A program made the translations under genes and the position numbers. A stretch of DNA of 64,000 bases from Neostapfia colusana (lineage: Eukaryota; Streptophyta; Magnoliopsida; Poales; Poaceae): assembly GCA_030760725.1 (NCBI GenBank), contig JASWHV010000010.1, positions 36,275,760-36,339,759 of the forward strand, given 5' to 3'. Shown here piece by piece: positions 45,645 to 57,881 of the stretch. Position 1 is the stretch's first letter. The number at the start of each line of letters is the position of its first letter. The notes under the pieces were generated by a model. The model saw only the letters and a program-made list of their open reading frames with translations. It had not been told where the DNA came from and ran no database searches.

Positions 45645-46740
45645 CTGAGCAGCAATATAAATCAACAAATATGCAAGGTTGAGTACCGACGGTACTCAGC
45701 AAGTGTGGGAAAGTTATGTCATGCATGGCTAGAACAAGGAGAGGTTGAACTCATGGTTAAAGCACTACGCAATTAATACCTATCACCTTAGCTTATTAAG
45801 CACCTACATTATTACATAGGTGAAATGGTCCCAATCTCCCATCCCATCATCATAATCAAATAACCATAACATCATTTCCAATGTTAAGCTCCCCGCTTAA
45901 CATCCACAACTTCCAAAGCCATCATCCTCTAATCATGAATAAGTCCAAGCCGCTCTTGACCGTGAGCACGGCTGTCATGACAGTTTTAACTCTGCAGAGT
46001 TTGCACCACTGTACCCACATGTAGTGATTTCATCACCCGTTGCCGGGTGGACTAAAAGAACCTCCATTATGCCAGTGGCTACGAACCACATTCACACTTC
46101 CCAGGTGTGTAGCCAGGAGATCACTACGAAGCCTTTACAAAGGGATTCCCGACGAGCGTGGGCCCACTGAGGTTGCACCCCTAACAGCATACAAGAGGCT
46201 CCAACCCCGCTGCAGTGGCCCCCTCTTGAGCCTTGCGGTTCATATGGTAGTCCAGCTGACACCTATTTCCCGCACCATCCAACACACCCATACTACGCCG
46301 GGGATACACCTAATTAATTGGCCAAGCTGCCCCATCTCAGCATGTGGTTGGCACGGTATAGCCAGGTTACATGCTCCATGAACCGGTCCTTAGGATCCAG
46401 GCAAGTACTAAACACAAACCCGAGTCTCGTGCACCCAACACCAACCAAAAACATCCAACTTGCCTTGATCCCTACCTCTACATAACTCACATTATCTCAT
46501 TCAAGAGTATGGTAAAATAAACTGATGGTCTCATATCCCAAATATCCCATTCTAAGCATGGCTAAGCATATGCATAATAATAAATGACATGATAAAATAA
46601 ATCCCAACCCAAGCTACAAGGAAACAAGGTAATGCAATTCTAGGGAAACTTCCTAGCATGGGTTTCATATTTCAATTGACAATGCAAATAATTCTATCTA
46701 CACATCCTAGCATAGGATCAAAGTGGTCAAGGACACTTGC

Positions 46741-46809
46741 CCCCTTCCTGCTGCTCTTGGAATGGGTAGTCGTGATCTTGGAAAGGAAGAACTTGCTCTG
46801 GAGCAGGTT
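46741..46809 (-). other. LTR exon a in D right LTR
   Basis: 69 nt between GTATGAGTAG and GCAAGT; frame open as in the left copy. Confidence 0.5.
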
Positions 46810-48348
46810 CTACTCATACCATCACACATAGTAAAAGAAAACAACAAGTCATAAGACATAGTTCACACTTCCACTTCATACAAACCACACATTCACATTT
46901 ATGAAAGCCATTCACAATTATATGTGTTGTGGTTACTCTATGTGTGTTGATTTTTGGCTTTCATGCACTTTTAATCATGTGTATATGATTTCTACTTTTG
47001 TATTCACATTTATGTTTGCATACTATATATATGAGTTTCCAATTTAAATAAATTCCTTATATTCAATTACTACACCTTTTAGCTACCAAGTATGCATGAA
47101 AGGTATTTTCCTACTCCATATGTGTCTTCAGTCCTTCTACCAACCCTAAACTGAATTCTTTGGATTTTGGAAACTTCATTTATCATTTTCTAGTTATTCA
47201 TACCTAGTTTGTTATATTTTCAGATTTATTTCCTATGCCTAAATGTGAACATTATTATAAAAATAGTAAGACACCTCATCTGAACAGAATAGGTTTTGGG
47301 TCTAAAATATGTAATAATATATTTTTAAACTTCTCCTCTGATGTAAACTATTTTACATTTATTTTACTAATTTTCAGAATTATTCTCTACTTAAAAATGT
47401 GTCCCTATAACTAATAAATGTGAATAATCAATTAAAAAGATTCATTTCAGCCAAAAATCTAGTTTTATCTCACTCCAAGGTTTTCTAAGTACTGGGAAAG
47501 TTTTTAATTTGAATTTGACAATCTATTTTCCCACCTTTTAAATTTTAAATACTAGCCACATATTCAAATTCCTAACTTTAATATCAAATAGGGTTAAAAA
47601 GGTAAACTCATCCCACTACAGGATCCATTATATTATTTTAAGAATCTCCAGGGGTCTATCTACACTTAACAGAGGGGTTTTTCCTAATTTTTATTAAGTC
47701 CAGGAGCTAAAACTGATTTTAAATGAATTTACATGATTTTCTGAAGTTCCAGGGGCTAGATCAGAAGTTTCCAGGGCTAGCTCTTATTTTCCGAGAACCC
47801 CAGGGGGTAGCGCGTAAGAATTCCAGTCTTTATAACGCGGGGCTGACGTGGACCGTCCGATTTAAAACAGACGGCTGAGATTATAACATCGAACCGGTAC
47901 ACGGGGATTTAAACTCTACCGTGCGATTTAAAATAGACGGCGCACAAGCGGCCACGTCGCTCTGATCGAGCGCGGGCGGAGGCGGTGATCTCGCCGGAGA
48001 GTTTCGGATCTTCGTCAATTCTTCCTAAAACTGTGATTTTATGGCATAGATCGGTGGAGGGGAGGTCGGGGATCTCACCTCGGGGGTTTTCTTGAGCTCG
48101 GAGGTCCTAGAAGGCGGTCGGCGACGAGGTCCGAGGTGAATTCACGGTGAGGCTCGTCGGCGCTGTGTTTGAACCGCAACCCACCGAGTTTTCTGCACCT
48201 GCGAGGTTCCCCGGAGGCGGTGGATCAAGACCAGCGTGTTAGATCAGAATTCCCGAGCGTAGATCGAGCAGAATTCGCCGGAGGAGCTCGGGTTCTCACC
48301 GGAAGGAAAATCGGCGGATCGTGGGAAAAAAACGGGATGATGTCGTGG

Positions 48349-48356
48349 TTTTTATA
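48349..48356 (-). promoter_or_regulatory. TATA box of D 5' LTR
   Basis: TATAAAAA on the minus strand inside the GC-rich island, about 400 bp from the LTR start. The left LTR has TACAAAAA at the same place, which would weaken it. A C-rich 5'UTR-like stretch and donor-like GAG|GTGAGA lie downstream. Confidence 0.55.
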
Positions 48357-48501
48357 GATGGGGGAGGGCGGCGGGTTGGTTTAGATCGAGCTGCAGTCTT
48401 CGGGGTCCGGAAGTCGGCTGGGAACGCGGGATTTCCCGATCGGTTGCGATCGCGCGCGCGCGGGGATCAGTCCGGGTTTCGGACGATCGGGGGTTAGGGA
48501 T

Positions 48502-48522
48502 GACAGGTGGGTCCCACCTGTC
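48502..48522. promoter_or_regulatory. Palindrome containing GTGGGTCCCAC upstream of the TATA box
   Basis: GACAGGTGGG-T-CCCACCTGTC, also at 39275-39295 in the left LTR. Its core fits GTGGGNCCCAC, the known class I TCP factor consensus. GGCCCA-type motifs flank it. Binding is inferred. Confidence 0.4.
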
Positions 48523-48753
48523 TGCGAGAGGGAGCGCGGGCGCGCGACTGCGGGCTGGCGCGGGGGCTGGGTGGGCCGGCTGGTGGGTTTCGGCCCACTG
48601 GCCGGGAAGATTTGTTTTTTCTTTTTCTTTTTCTTTTTCATTTCTGTTTTGAGTTTAATTTGAATTCCAGTTTGAATTTGAATTTTTGCAACACATGCAA
48701 CACGTCCAAAAAAATTTTAAATTACCCTCTTGACAGGATTTTGGGGTGTTACA

Positions 48754-49597
48754 CCGGGGATCAACGGCGGTCGGCGTTCTGTTCTTGCGCGGAACCGAGG
48801 AAAGAGATCGGGTGGGGGTTGTTCTCGTCCGGGAAACAGGAGAAAGGGCGGCGTGGGCTGTGCGCTGGCCTTTGAGCCGCGGTTTTGGCACAGTGAGGTG
48901 GCCGTGCGATGCCTCGGTGGCTCGACGCCTCTCCCGTGCCTTGCGCGCGAAGCAGAGGCCGTCTGCAGAAACCGACTGAACTCTTGTATGTGCAACTGAC
49001 ATGTGGGCCTCCCCTTCTCTCCTTTTCTCTAATATTTCTTTTCTGTTTTTGCTGAATATCCCACCAGCTACTCACAATTTAATGTGAGACTTAGCCCCCA
49101 AGTTTTGGTTCAAATTTGAGTTCTCCATTTTGAATTTTGGTTGGTCCAATTTGCTTCATATTTAAACTGAATTTCAAATTCAGTTTTGAATTATTGCAAA
49201 TTTGGCTCCCAACAAGATGAACTCCAATGGGGATGAAAATTGGTGGGCTAACTCAGAAAAATGTGCTGAATTTGAGTGATGGAAGTGGTTACAATTTGAA
49301 TTACATTCAAATTGGCCCCTTTTTCAAATACCTCTAAAAGTGCCTCAAAAAGTGTTGGATTTGCATGAAATTTGGCCTGAACCTTCCCAAGACTTTTTCA
49401 GTTCTAGGGGTGAGCTCAACCTCTCATGTTCATGTGTACAAATCCCCCTTTGTGAAACTGAAGGCTTTCCCCTCTAATCACTCTTTTGATGGAGGTTACT
49501 TGCTCTTCACAATATTTCCTAAGATATCCACAATAAAAACTGTGGTGTTGTGAGGTGAAGAAAAGTTTTTGCAAGTCCCTTTTCTTGGGCTTTTACA
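48754..49597 (-). mobile_element. Element B: 5' LTR, part 2
   Basis: Continuation of the B right LTR after element D; ends GGGCTTTTACA followed by the CAGTC TSD. 48754-48758 is the duplicated CCGGG of D. Bases 48759-48997 with 36071-36083 make up the 252 bp absent from the left LTR; a further stretch of about 29 bp near 49267 is missing relative to the left LTR. Confidence 0.93.
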
Positions 49598-52500
49598 CAG
49601 TCCTTCTCAGAAATTTCGGATGGTGAATCGCCCACCATCAGGATCACGCTGGCAGCCACCCCAGAGGTCGATGCCATTCCGCAGTCGGCCGTATTCTTCA
49701 CCGGCATTCAGGCTGGCACTGCCAGCGCCACCTCCGCAACAACAACAGCAGCAGCGGGCGATGCCGCGTGCGTATTCACCTCAGCAGCGCATGCCAGGAT
49801 TTCGTCCCCCAAGCACCGCACAAGCAGCGGCCACATGCTACAAATGTGGTCGGCCAGGACACTTCGCCAGCAGTTGTCCGGAGAGGCAAGGCGACGGAGT
49901 TGCACCGCAGTTTCCGGGGAGGAATCAATCCCGGAATCATACTAATGCGCGGCGGGCAAACCCGAGGCCCGGCACTGCCCACCAGCTTGCCATAGAGGAC
50001 GTGCCGGAGGGTGAGCCAATCCTTGCGGGTATGTTCCAACTCCACCAGCATCCCGCCATAGTATTGTTTGATTCAGGCGCCACGCATAGCTTCATTAGCC
50101 AAGCTTTCATTCACAGATATAGCTTGCAAATACTACCCACCGATGGTCCTTATGTGATCTGTTCACCGGGTGGGAAAATTTCAGCAAGCATGATGGTTCC
50201 AAAAGCGCCATTGTGCTTAGCAGGTAGAGTATACCCTACGTCTCTCATAATCTTAGAGGGACAAAAGGTCGATGTCATCTTAGGGATGTCGTGGTTAACC
50301 TTCCACGGCGCTGTTTTAGACACAGTCCTCCGAGTTGTGCACTTAAACTCAGAAGTGCACGAACCTCACTCCTTATTTCTGGACAGTCCAGAAATAAAAC
50401 TTCCAAGTGTCTATCAGTCCACAACCATCATATTGGAACATATTCCAGTGGTCCGAGAGTTCCCTGACGTATTCCCGGACGATTTGCCGGGGATGCCGCC
50501 CGATCGAGAGGTGGGGTTCAAGATTGAACTTGCACAGGGAACCATGCCAATATCCTGAAGGCCGTACAAGATGGTGACCAAGGAATTAGCTGAACTAAAG
50601 ATTCAGCTAACGGACTTGCTGGAGAAGTGTTTTATTAGGCCGAGCTCCTCGCCATGGGGCTGTTCAGCATTATTTGTAAAGAAGAAGGATGAGACGTTGC
50701 GGCTTTGCATGGACTATCGTCCACTAAACGCCGTAACCATCAAGAACAAGTACCGGTTGCCACGGATCGACATGTTATTTTATCAGTTGGTCGAAGCAAA
50801 GATCTTCTCCAAGATGGACGTAAGATCCGGGTACCATCAGATTAAGATACGGGCTGAGGATATTCCGAAGACGGCTTTCTCGACGAGGTACGGACTTTAT
50901 GAGTACCAGGTCATGTCCTTCGGCCTCACCAACGCTCCAGCTTACTTCATGTATTTAACGAATTCGGTATTCATGCCGGAGCTGGACAAGTTTGTCATGG
51001 TCTTCATCGACGACATATTGGTATATTCCAAGTCGGAGGAAGATCACAAGAAACATCTGCGTATAGTCTTACAACGGCTGCGGGATCACAAGCTGTACGC
51101 GAAATTCAGCAAATGCGAGTTCTGGATATCGCAAGTGCCTTTTCTCGGGCATATAATCTCAGCGGAGGGTATCGCTGTAGACCCGAGCATAATCACTCAA
51201 GTGCTGAATTGTAAATCCCCGAGAACTGTTCACGAGGTACGGAGTTTCCTCGGACTCGTGGGATATTATTGGAGGTTCATTCCGAACTTCTCAAAGATTG
51301 CCAAGCCTATGACGGAGCTTCTGAAGAAGGCTACCAAATAATTTGGACTCCAGCATGTGAAGCATCATTCAAGGCTTTAGTGAAACACCTGACATCAGCA
51401 CTGGTTTTGGCACAGCCAGACACAACAAAACTGCGATGCATCCGGCATTGGGCTCGGATGTGTGCTGATGCAAGACCGAAGAGTGGTCGCGTATGGTTCA
51501 CGGCAGCTTAGAAGCCATGAGCAGAATTATCCAACTCACGACTTGGAGCTCGCTGCCGTGGTACTCGCACTCAAAATGTGGAGGCACTACCTACTCGGTA
51601 ACCTCGTACATTTATATACCGACCACAAGAGCCTCAAGTACGTATTCACTCAGAAGGAGCTGAACATGAGGCAGCAAAGATGGTTAGAATTGATAAAGGA
51701 TTACGAAATAGAGATCCATTATCACCCGGGCAATTCAAACGTAGTGGCAGATGCGCTGAACCGCAAGTCACACGTCAACAATCTGACCATCACACCATTG
51801 GAAGAGAGCGAACCACCACTACATGTGATTCCACAAGGAGCTCTCTACAACTTAGCTTGGATCCCCACCATCCGTGAGAGATAGCGGCAGCTCAGAAACA
51901 TGACAAGGGCATGTCGCATTTGCGGAGACGTATAGACAGTGGGGAGCTGAAATGTTTCCGGAAAGACGGAGACAGCATCCTATGGTTCAAGGACCGGATC
52001 GTCGTACCTCGTAACCCGGAATTACGGAAGAAAATCTTTGATGAGACTCACTTGTCAAAGTTTTCTGTTCACCCCGGCAGCAACAAAATGTATCAAGAAC
52101 TCAGAAGCAAGTTTTGGTGGACATGGATGAAGCGGGAGATCGCAAAGTACGTGTCCGAGTGTGATACATGTCGAAGGGTGAAGGCAGATCATATGCGGAA
52201 ACCGGGACTGCTACAACCACTGCGCGTTTCTTCCTGGAAGTGGGAGGATGTAAGCATGGACTTCATCGTCGGTTTACCCACCACCTTTAAGAAACATGAT
52301 TCTGTGTGGGTGATCGTCGGCCGGCTCACCAAAGTTGCCCATTTCATCCCGGTCGACACCAACTACAACGTCAAGAAGTACGCTGGACTGTACATCTCAC
52401 GGATCCTATGCTTGTACAGCATACCCCGTACCATCGTATTGGACCGGGGCACTTTATTTGTGTCCCATTTTTGGGAGCAGCTACACGCTGCATTGGGGAC

Positions 52501-53365
52501 GAAGCTGATCCGTAGTTCAGCATACCACCCGCAGACGGATGGGCAAACCGAGCGGGTAAATCAGATTCTAGAAGACATGCTACGAGCTTGCGCTATCAAC
52601 CACGGCAAGAATTGGGATGATCACTTGCCGTTAGCCGAGTTCTCGTACAATAATGGGTACCAAGCAAGCATCAAGATGGCGCCTTATGAGGCGCTATACG
52701 GAAGAAAATGCTGCAGACCACTGAATTGGTGTGAGTCTGGCGAAAGGGTCACCTTCGGGATTGACCTTGTCAACAACGCGGAAGAAAAGGTTCGACTGAT
52801 TCAAGCAAACCTAAAAGCCGCTCAATCCCGTCAGAAACAGTATGCGGACCGGAGAAGACGCCCATTGCAGTTCGAGGTCGGGGATCATGTATACCTACGT
52901 GTGTCTCCAATGAAGGGCATAAACAGATTTGGGGTGAGAGGAAAGTTGGCATCCCGATTCATCGGTCCATTCCAGATTACCGAAAGATGTGGAGCAGTAG
53001 CATACCGGCTGAAATTACCAGAAGCACTTTCCGTTGTGCACCACGTCTTTCACATTTCCCAGCTGAGGAAGTGTCTCAAGCTATCTACTACTGTTCAGCT
53101 GAAGGACATTGAAGAACTGAAACCGGATCTCACCTATCGGGAGGAACCGGTTCAGATCATTGACGAAAAGGCCCGAACCACACGCAACCGCAAATTGTGG
53201 TTCTACAAAATTCTATGGAGTAATCACTCCGTGGACGAAGCGACATGGGAGAGCGAAGGATTTCTTCGCGCTAACTACCCCGACTTTTTCACATCGCACA
53301 TCGGTAATTTTCCACCGTCCTCTCTCTCATTTTCACCGTATAATCTCGGGACGAGATTCTTTTAA
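49598..53365 (+). pseudogene. pol: Element C gag C-terminus and pol (broken)
   Basis: Resumes C gag at 49603 after the CAGTC duplicate. Order: Pro/Gln-rich linker, zinc knuckle (CYKCGRPGHFASSC near 49836), protease (DSGATHSFISQAF), RT (FIDDILVYSKSEE), RNase H, integrase (CDTCRRVK; catalytic DFIVGLP, LDRGTLF and QTDGQTERVN) and chromodomain-like tail (KLWFYKILWSNHSVDEATWE). Lesions: TGA at 50556-50558 at an expected Arg; an indel near 51340; a deletion of about 14 bp near 51431 removing the residues before CDASG; an indel near 51880. The second integrase Asp is in LDRG rather than the usual SDRG. The integrase-chromodomain frame 51911-53365 (484 aa) is uninterrupted. Confidence 0.93.
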
Positions 53366-53376
53366 GGGGGGAGGAA
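53342..53376 (+). other. Element C stem-loop and polypurine tract
   Basis: Hairpin 53342-53358 (AATCTCG, GGA, CGAGATT) followed by PPT AAGGGGGGAGGAA (53364-53376) directly before the 3' LTR. Confidence 0.92.
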
Positions 53377-55806
53377 TGTAAAGGCCTAAGTTTTTGACAC
53401 ATGTTTAAAGTGTTCATCACCACACACACACCTCATTTGAATAAAGTTGATGAACACATTTGAAGAGGAAGTAACCACCATCAACATGCTCATTAGAAAA
53501 CAAACTCACTAGATGCAAAAGTGGCATTTCCCACATACATCATATAGGGGCTGGACATTTGGAGAACTCCTACACCTTGCCAGGAATGTCCATGCCAAGT
53601 TTCACCCAGTTCTTTTGAGTATAGTTAGAAAGAGGGTAGTTTGAACTCCAATTCAAATTCAAACTGATTTTTAGCCCATGAATTCAAAAGTGGGAGGCAT
53701 ATTCTTACTCAGCACATTTTTGTGAGCTCACACACCAATTTTCACTCCATTTGGAGTTGATCTTGACATGAGCTAAGGGTAGCAAATTCAAAATTTATTT
53801 GAATTTCAAACTGAACATGTGCTGAAATTTAGTCAAACCAAACCCAATTTGAATTCTAACCAATTCAAATTGCTCAAGGGTAGATAATTCAAATCACCAT
53901 GGGCTTTGTGGGGACTACTGTTTACAACAGTGAATTGGAGTTAACTTCAGGGGTTCAAATTGAAAGTGGGACCCACATGTCAGCCACTGATTCAAATCAA
54001 ACCGACCGAAACAGAGAACACTCTGTTCTCGGGTGCAGCCCGCGCGCGCCACTGAGGGGCCAGCCGGCGCCAGCTCCTGCTGCGTACTCCGAGCTGGAAA
54101 GCAGCCGCCCGGGCTTCTTATCCCCCCTCCCCCCCCGGCGTGCTCCCGTCATATATCTCCCGAGCCCCGACGTGTTTGGTGTGTTTTTCCACCCGAGCTC
54201 CACCGCAACCAGCCGCCTCTCGATCCTGCGCGTGATCAGTCCAATCACTCGCGAGCCCAGCCTCCTCCGCAGCAAAACGGCACCGGGAGATCATGAGCAA
54301 CATACTATACCCTGTGTTGGCCAGTGAGCGGACGCCCTCGAGCTACACCGGACGTCTTCTCCGGCGGACCAAACGTCGCCGCCGTTCGGGCTCTCGTGGA
54401 CAGCATGGCACGGCCGTTGTCACGTCCACTTCTGTACACAAGAAAGGTGCATGATTGTATGCAGATGGAGTAGCCGAAAGCCATTTGGCAATTGATCCAT
54501 CATCGGTCAAGAATTTCCAAGTTTACTCTTGCCCAGTTCATAGGAGCCGAGCTCACCTTCGAGTGAAATTCGTACTCCACACGCTAGGGTTGGTGAAGCC
54601 CGTTATCCAGTAGATTCTACACATGTTAGCGCACACGCTCGAACTGGAAGCAAAGAAAACCATCAAGAATCGGCCGTGATATGGCTGTTTCCCCGCCGCC
54701 ATGGCTAAGTACCTCGGCTCACCATCGAGAGCATAGTTGCCGGCGTTTCTAGCTTCCACCCAGCCCTGGTTCATGTTCCCCGTGCTCCACTGATGCTCTC
54801 CGAACCATTCCCGATCGATTTGGTGCACGGTAGAGCAAAACCGACCTCACCGGAACCCTAGCAGGTGCTCTCACAGGTGCGCACGGGTTTCCGGTCATAG
54901 TCGGCGGCCGGCGAGCCCACCATCGAGTCCAGGAGGTCAGCAAAGGGGCAGGCAGCGAGTTTTGGGCCGGGGGGTGGCCGGAAACTCAATTCCAGTGAGA
55001 GTCGCCGGAGACCGCCGCTGCCGAGCATTTGGCACGAGGAGGGAGACGAAACACTGTATGCGGGGCCCACGGGCAGGAGTTTAAACTTTTTCTCGATTTT
55101 CAGTTTTAGTTCAAACTTCAAACCCGCATAAATTTGGCTAGGAAGCTCCAAATCGAGTGAACCAAATTTTTTTTTTTGATTCAGCTCTCTGAGTAATTTA
55201 CAGAAAATCAAGTTTCACTTCATGAAAATCCTTTATTTCTCCTGAATTAATTCCTCAAAATTTAAACTGTTCGGAATTTTAACTGGATAATCCTTTGGAG
55301 GAAAATCCTGAGATTTTGCTGATATGTTCACCAAAATATCTATAAACTACCATAAAAATTTCAGATCCATTTGAGCTCATTTGATCCACCTAATTGTGTG
55401 ATTAATGAAACTCTTCCAGAAAAATAGAAAAATGTTCAGAAACATTTTCAGAATTTCTCTGAAATTGTTTAGCTCATATCTTTAGTTAGGAACCTTCAAA
55501 TTAAGTGAGACCAACTCCATTAGAACCCTCTGAAAATCTAGTTTCCAGAATGTAATGGCCTGCTCCATGAAAATCACTATAACACCCTAAGAGTTTCAAT
55601 TAAGTTCAAGGACATAATTAATTGTGGAGGGCTCAAATGAGCTTTGCTGCAACTAAAACTTGACCAAGTCTCTGTTTAGGTTGTAACCAAGCCACAGCAT
55701 AAATCTCAGAGTCATTGAGTCTGTCTAATGGGACTTATAGCCTTCACAAGTTTAAAACTCAATTCAAATGCATTTAATTAATACATGTACTTCTTACATC
55801 ATGTAG

Positions 55807-55887
55807 TCGCTAAGGTCGAGGAGGAATCCGAAGTCCTAGACTTCGTTACTCCGGAGGAGCAGCTATCCTACGACCAATAGCAGCAAG
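55807..55887 (+). other. LTR exon a in C 3' LTR (one stop)
   Basis: 81 nt between ATCATGTAG and GCAAGC; like E except for TAG in place of GAG/CAG near the end (DQ-stop-QQ). An in-frame ATG lies just upstream as in E. Confidence 0.5.
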
Positions 55888-56973
55888 GCAAGCTCCGGTG
55901 TGCATTAACCTCTTTTCAAATTTTATTGTTTTGGGAACTTAATTGAATATCATAAATTCTTGCATTAGAGTCTTGTTTGAAAACCCAACTGCATAGCCAA
56001 GAAAACCATGGGTTGGGATTAGGATTGAAAACCCCGTTAGCTACTTCAATGCTAAGATAGTGTAGGGTTCGGTACAAGTCGAGTCGTTGGAACTACTCCC
56101 GAGCATAGGCTAGAGGCACTCGACTCGGGTAGAAATAGCACATGAAACACATGGCAAGAAAATGAGACCGAGCGGAGGGTAAGGGCAGCAGGACTTTGGG
56201 GCCTGGATGCTATAGCTCCGCTTGTGTCGATTGAGGACCGAGCCGTGTGCGGGCCTGTTGAACAAGCTAGAACAGTACCGAAGACCTACCGGCTATATGG
56301 GAACCGGGAAACCGATGTATCTCGGGTAGCTGGGTGTTGAGGCATAGCTGTTTGTTCAGAGGGTAGGTTGAGAGCTCGAGGTGTAAATCGGCTGGCGGCA
56401 CTGAGATGCACGTGCAGATACCTCTTGCTCGGGACGATTGGACTGGTTCAACAGTTGGCTGACGGGTGAAAGGTGGTTGCGTACGACGTCTGTGATGGTT
56501 GATGTAGGCAACATCGAGTACGGGCGTACGTGACGGGTTGTTCGGGTAACCCTGCAGGTGTAAATCGATTATAATCGCCGTCCCTCATGGTCAGTGAGTA
56601 CCACTTGTTCACTGTACCGTGACGTAGAAAGAACAGGCTAGCTACATGTTAAAATGTTGCTGATTGAAAGATGGACTATTATTGGTAATGATTTGCTATA
56701 GCTTAGAGCTAATTAAAGTTCCTTTCAACTTTGAGCAAAGTAGATGAGAGAAATGCGTTTCTTGTTTGATTGCGGCTCATGTGCCTTAGCGTGAGGTTCT
56801 CTACAACCTGCTGCTAAAACTTGAAAGTAAGGTTCTACTAAGTAGGCGAGTCCGTTGCAACTTATTTTACCTCATGTACCTATTATCCCTCATGTAGAAG
56901 TTTCATGTTTAGGAGAGACGGGTCAGACATGCTGAGCCTTCGTGCTCACTGCTTGTGTTTGAAGCTTTTGCAG

Positions 56974-57061
56974 GGTTCTTTAGGAAGGAACTCCTGAGGA
57001 GGAGACGGAACCCCAGGAGGGGAACTCTGTCGAGTGGGAGTCGTGCACGCCGCAGTGTTAG
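56974..57061 (+). other. LTR exon b in C 3' LTR (frameshifted)
   Basis: 88 nt after TTTTGCAG, one nt shorter than the 5' LTR copy because of a deletion near 56981, so the frame is lost here. Confidence 0.5.
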
Positions 57062-57182
57062 TCTGCGTGTGTGCTAGCAAGGACACATTCACGGGCTGAA
57101 CGTGAACTTGATGCGTAGTCTACGCCCGTGAGTGTAGACTGGACATATTTTGATGTAAAAATGTTCATAAACCACTTTATGT

Positions 57183-57188
57183 AATAAA
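57183..57188 (+). terminator. Poly(A) signal of C 3' LTR
   Basis: AATAAA 103 nt before the LTR end; the expected 3' end signal of the genomic RNA. Confidence 0.65.
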
Positions 57189-57291
57189 AGTTTTGCTTCC
57201 GCTTTGTACCTTTGATGTGTGTTATCTGGTTCTGTGCAACGCAGCACCCCTCAGCGTGATCCTGGCTCGACAAGACCGTGGGGTCGTGTCA

Positions 57292-57445
57292 GAAACGCCA
57301 CTTTTGCATTTTGTGAGTTTGTTCTCTGATGAGTATGTTGATGATGGTTACTTGCTCTTCAAATGTGTTCCTCAAGTTTCTTAAAATGAAGGGTGTGTGT
57401 GGTGATGAACACTTTGAACATGTGCCAAAAACTTAGGCCCTTACA
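57292..57445 (-). mobile_element. LTR F, terminal 154 bp (minus), split by element C
   Basis: On the minus strand begins TGTAAGGGCCTAAG at 57445 and matches the first 154 bp of the C LTR; C inserted here, so the rest lies left of the window. GAAAC at 57292-57296 is the predicted TSD copy of C. Confidence 0.8.
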
Positions 57446-57881
57446 CATCTCTTATCTCTTGTTCCAATGGAGAGTGGAGTTCCATCACTTCCATCTCGTT
57501 CAAAAACCCGAGATGTAATCGTTCAAACTCCTTGCGTAGCTCGGGTGGTAGCTCCCGAACCGTGAGATGGTGACAAGCTCCCTTTCAGCTCAATGCATCG
57601 GCTACTACATTGACCTTTCCAGGGTGATAGTTGATTCCAATATCACAATCCTTGATGAGTTCCAACCATCGATGTTGCTTCAAATTCAAATCTGTTTGGG
57701 TGAATATATACTTGAGGCTTTTATGATCCGTATAGATCTCACATCGATGAATAAGGATTTAATGTCTCCAAATCTTCAATGCATGCACCACGGCTGCAAG
57801 TTCCAAGTCATGTGTAGGGTAATTGAGCTCGTGCTTCTTTAATTGTCGTGAGGCATAGGCTACAACTTGTCCTTCTTGCAT
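57446..57881 (-). pseudogene. Element G: RNase H fragment of a D-like gypsy element
   Basis: Minus strand reads MQEGQVVAYASRQLKKHE, THDLELAAVVHALKIW, then TAA, then a YTDHKSLKYIFTQ-type stretch and ADALS. Closer to D (MQEGHVVAYASQQLRKHEKN) than to A. Bounded by LTR F on the left and LTR H on the right; the rest of G is displaced. The oldest layer visible. Confidence 0.82.

Larger units (their letters stand above)
45338..48753 (-). mobile_element. Element D: 5' LTR (right copy, 3416 bp)
   Basis: Starts TGTCACACCCGG, ends GGGGTGTTACA; followed by the CCGGG TSD. Contains exon b (45586-45644), exon a (46741-46809), a TATA box (48349-48356), a GTGGGNCCCAC palindrome (48502-48522) and the GC-rich island (about 47830-48600). 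Confidence 0.94.
53377..57291 (+). mobile_element. Element C: 3' LTR (3915 bp)
   Basis: Starts TGTAAAGGCCTAAG after the PPT and ends GTCGTGTCA; the 3' third matches 3699-4902. Contains GTGGGACCCAC (53966-53976), GC-rich island (about 53990-55075) with TATA-like ATATATC (54151-54157), exon a (55807-55887), degenerate palindrome (56080-56099), exon b (56974-57061) and AATAAA (57183-57188). Confidence 0.94.

Noticed and set aside
36084..48753. Possible CRISPR array or tandem repeat because of the two near-identical 3.4-kb blocks
   Set aside because: They are the two direct LTRs of element D, bounded by TSD, PBS and PPT.
53377..57291. tRNA or rRNA genes
   Set aside because: The only tRNA-related sequences found in the window are the short primer-binding sites complementary to initiator tRNA-Met.
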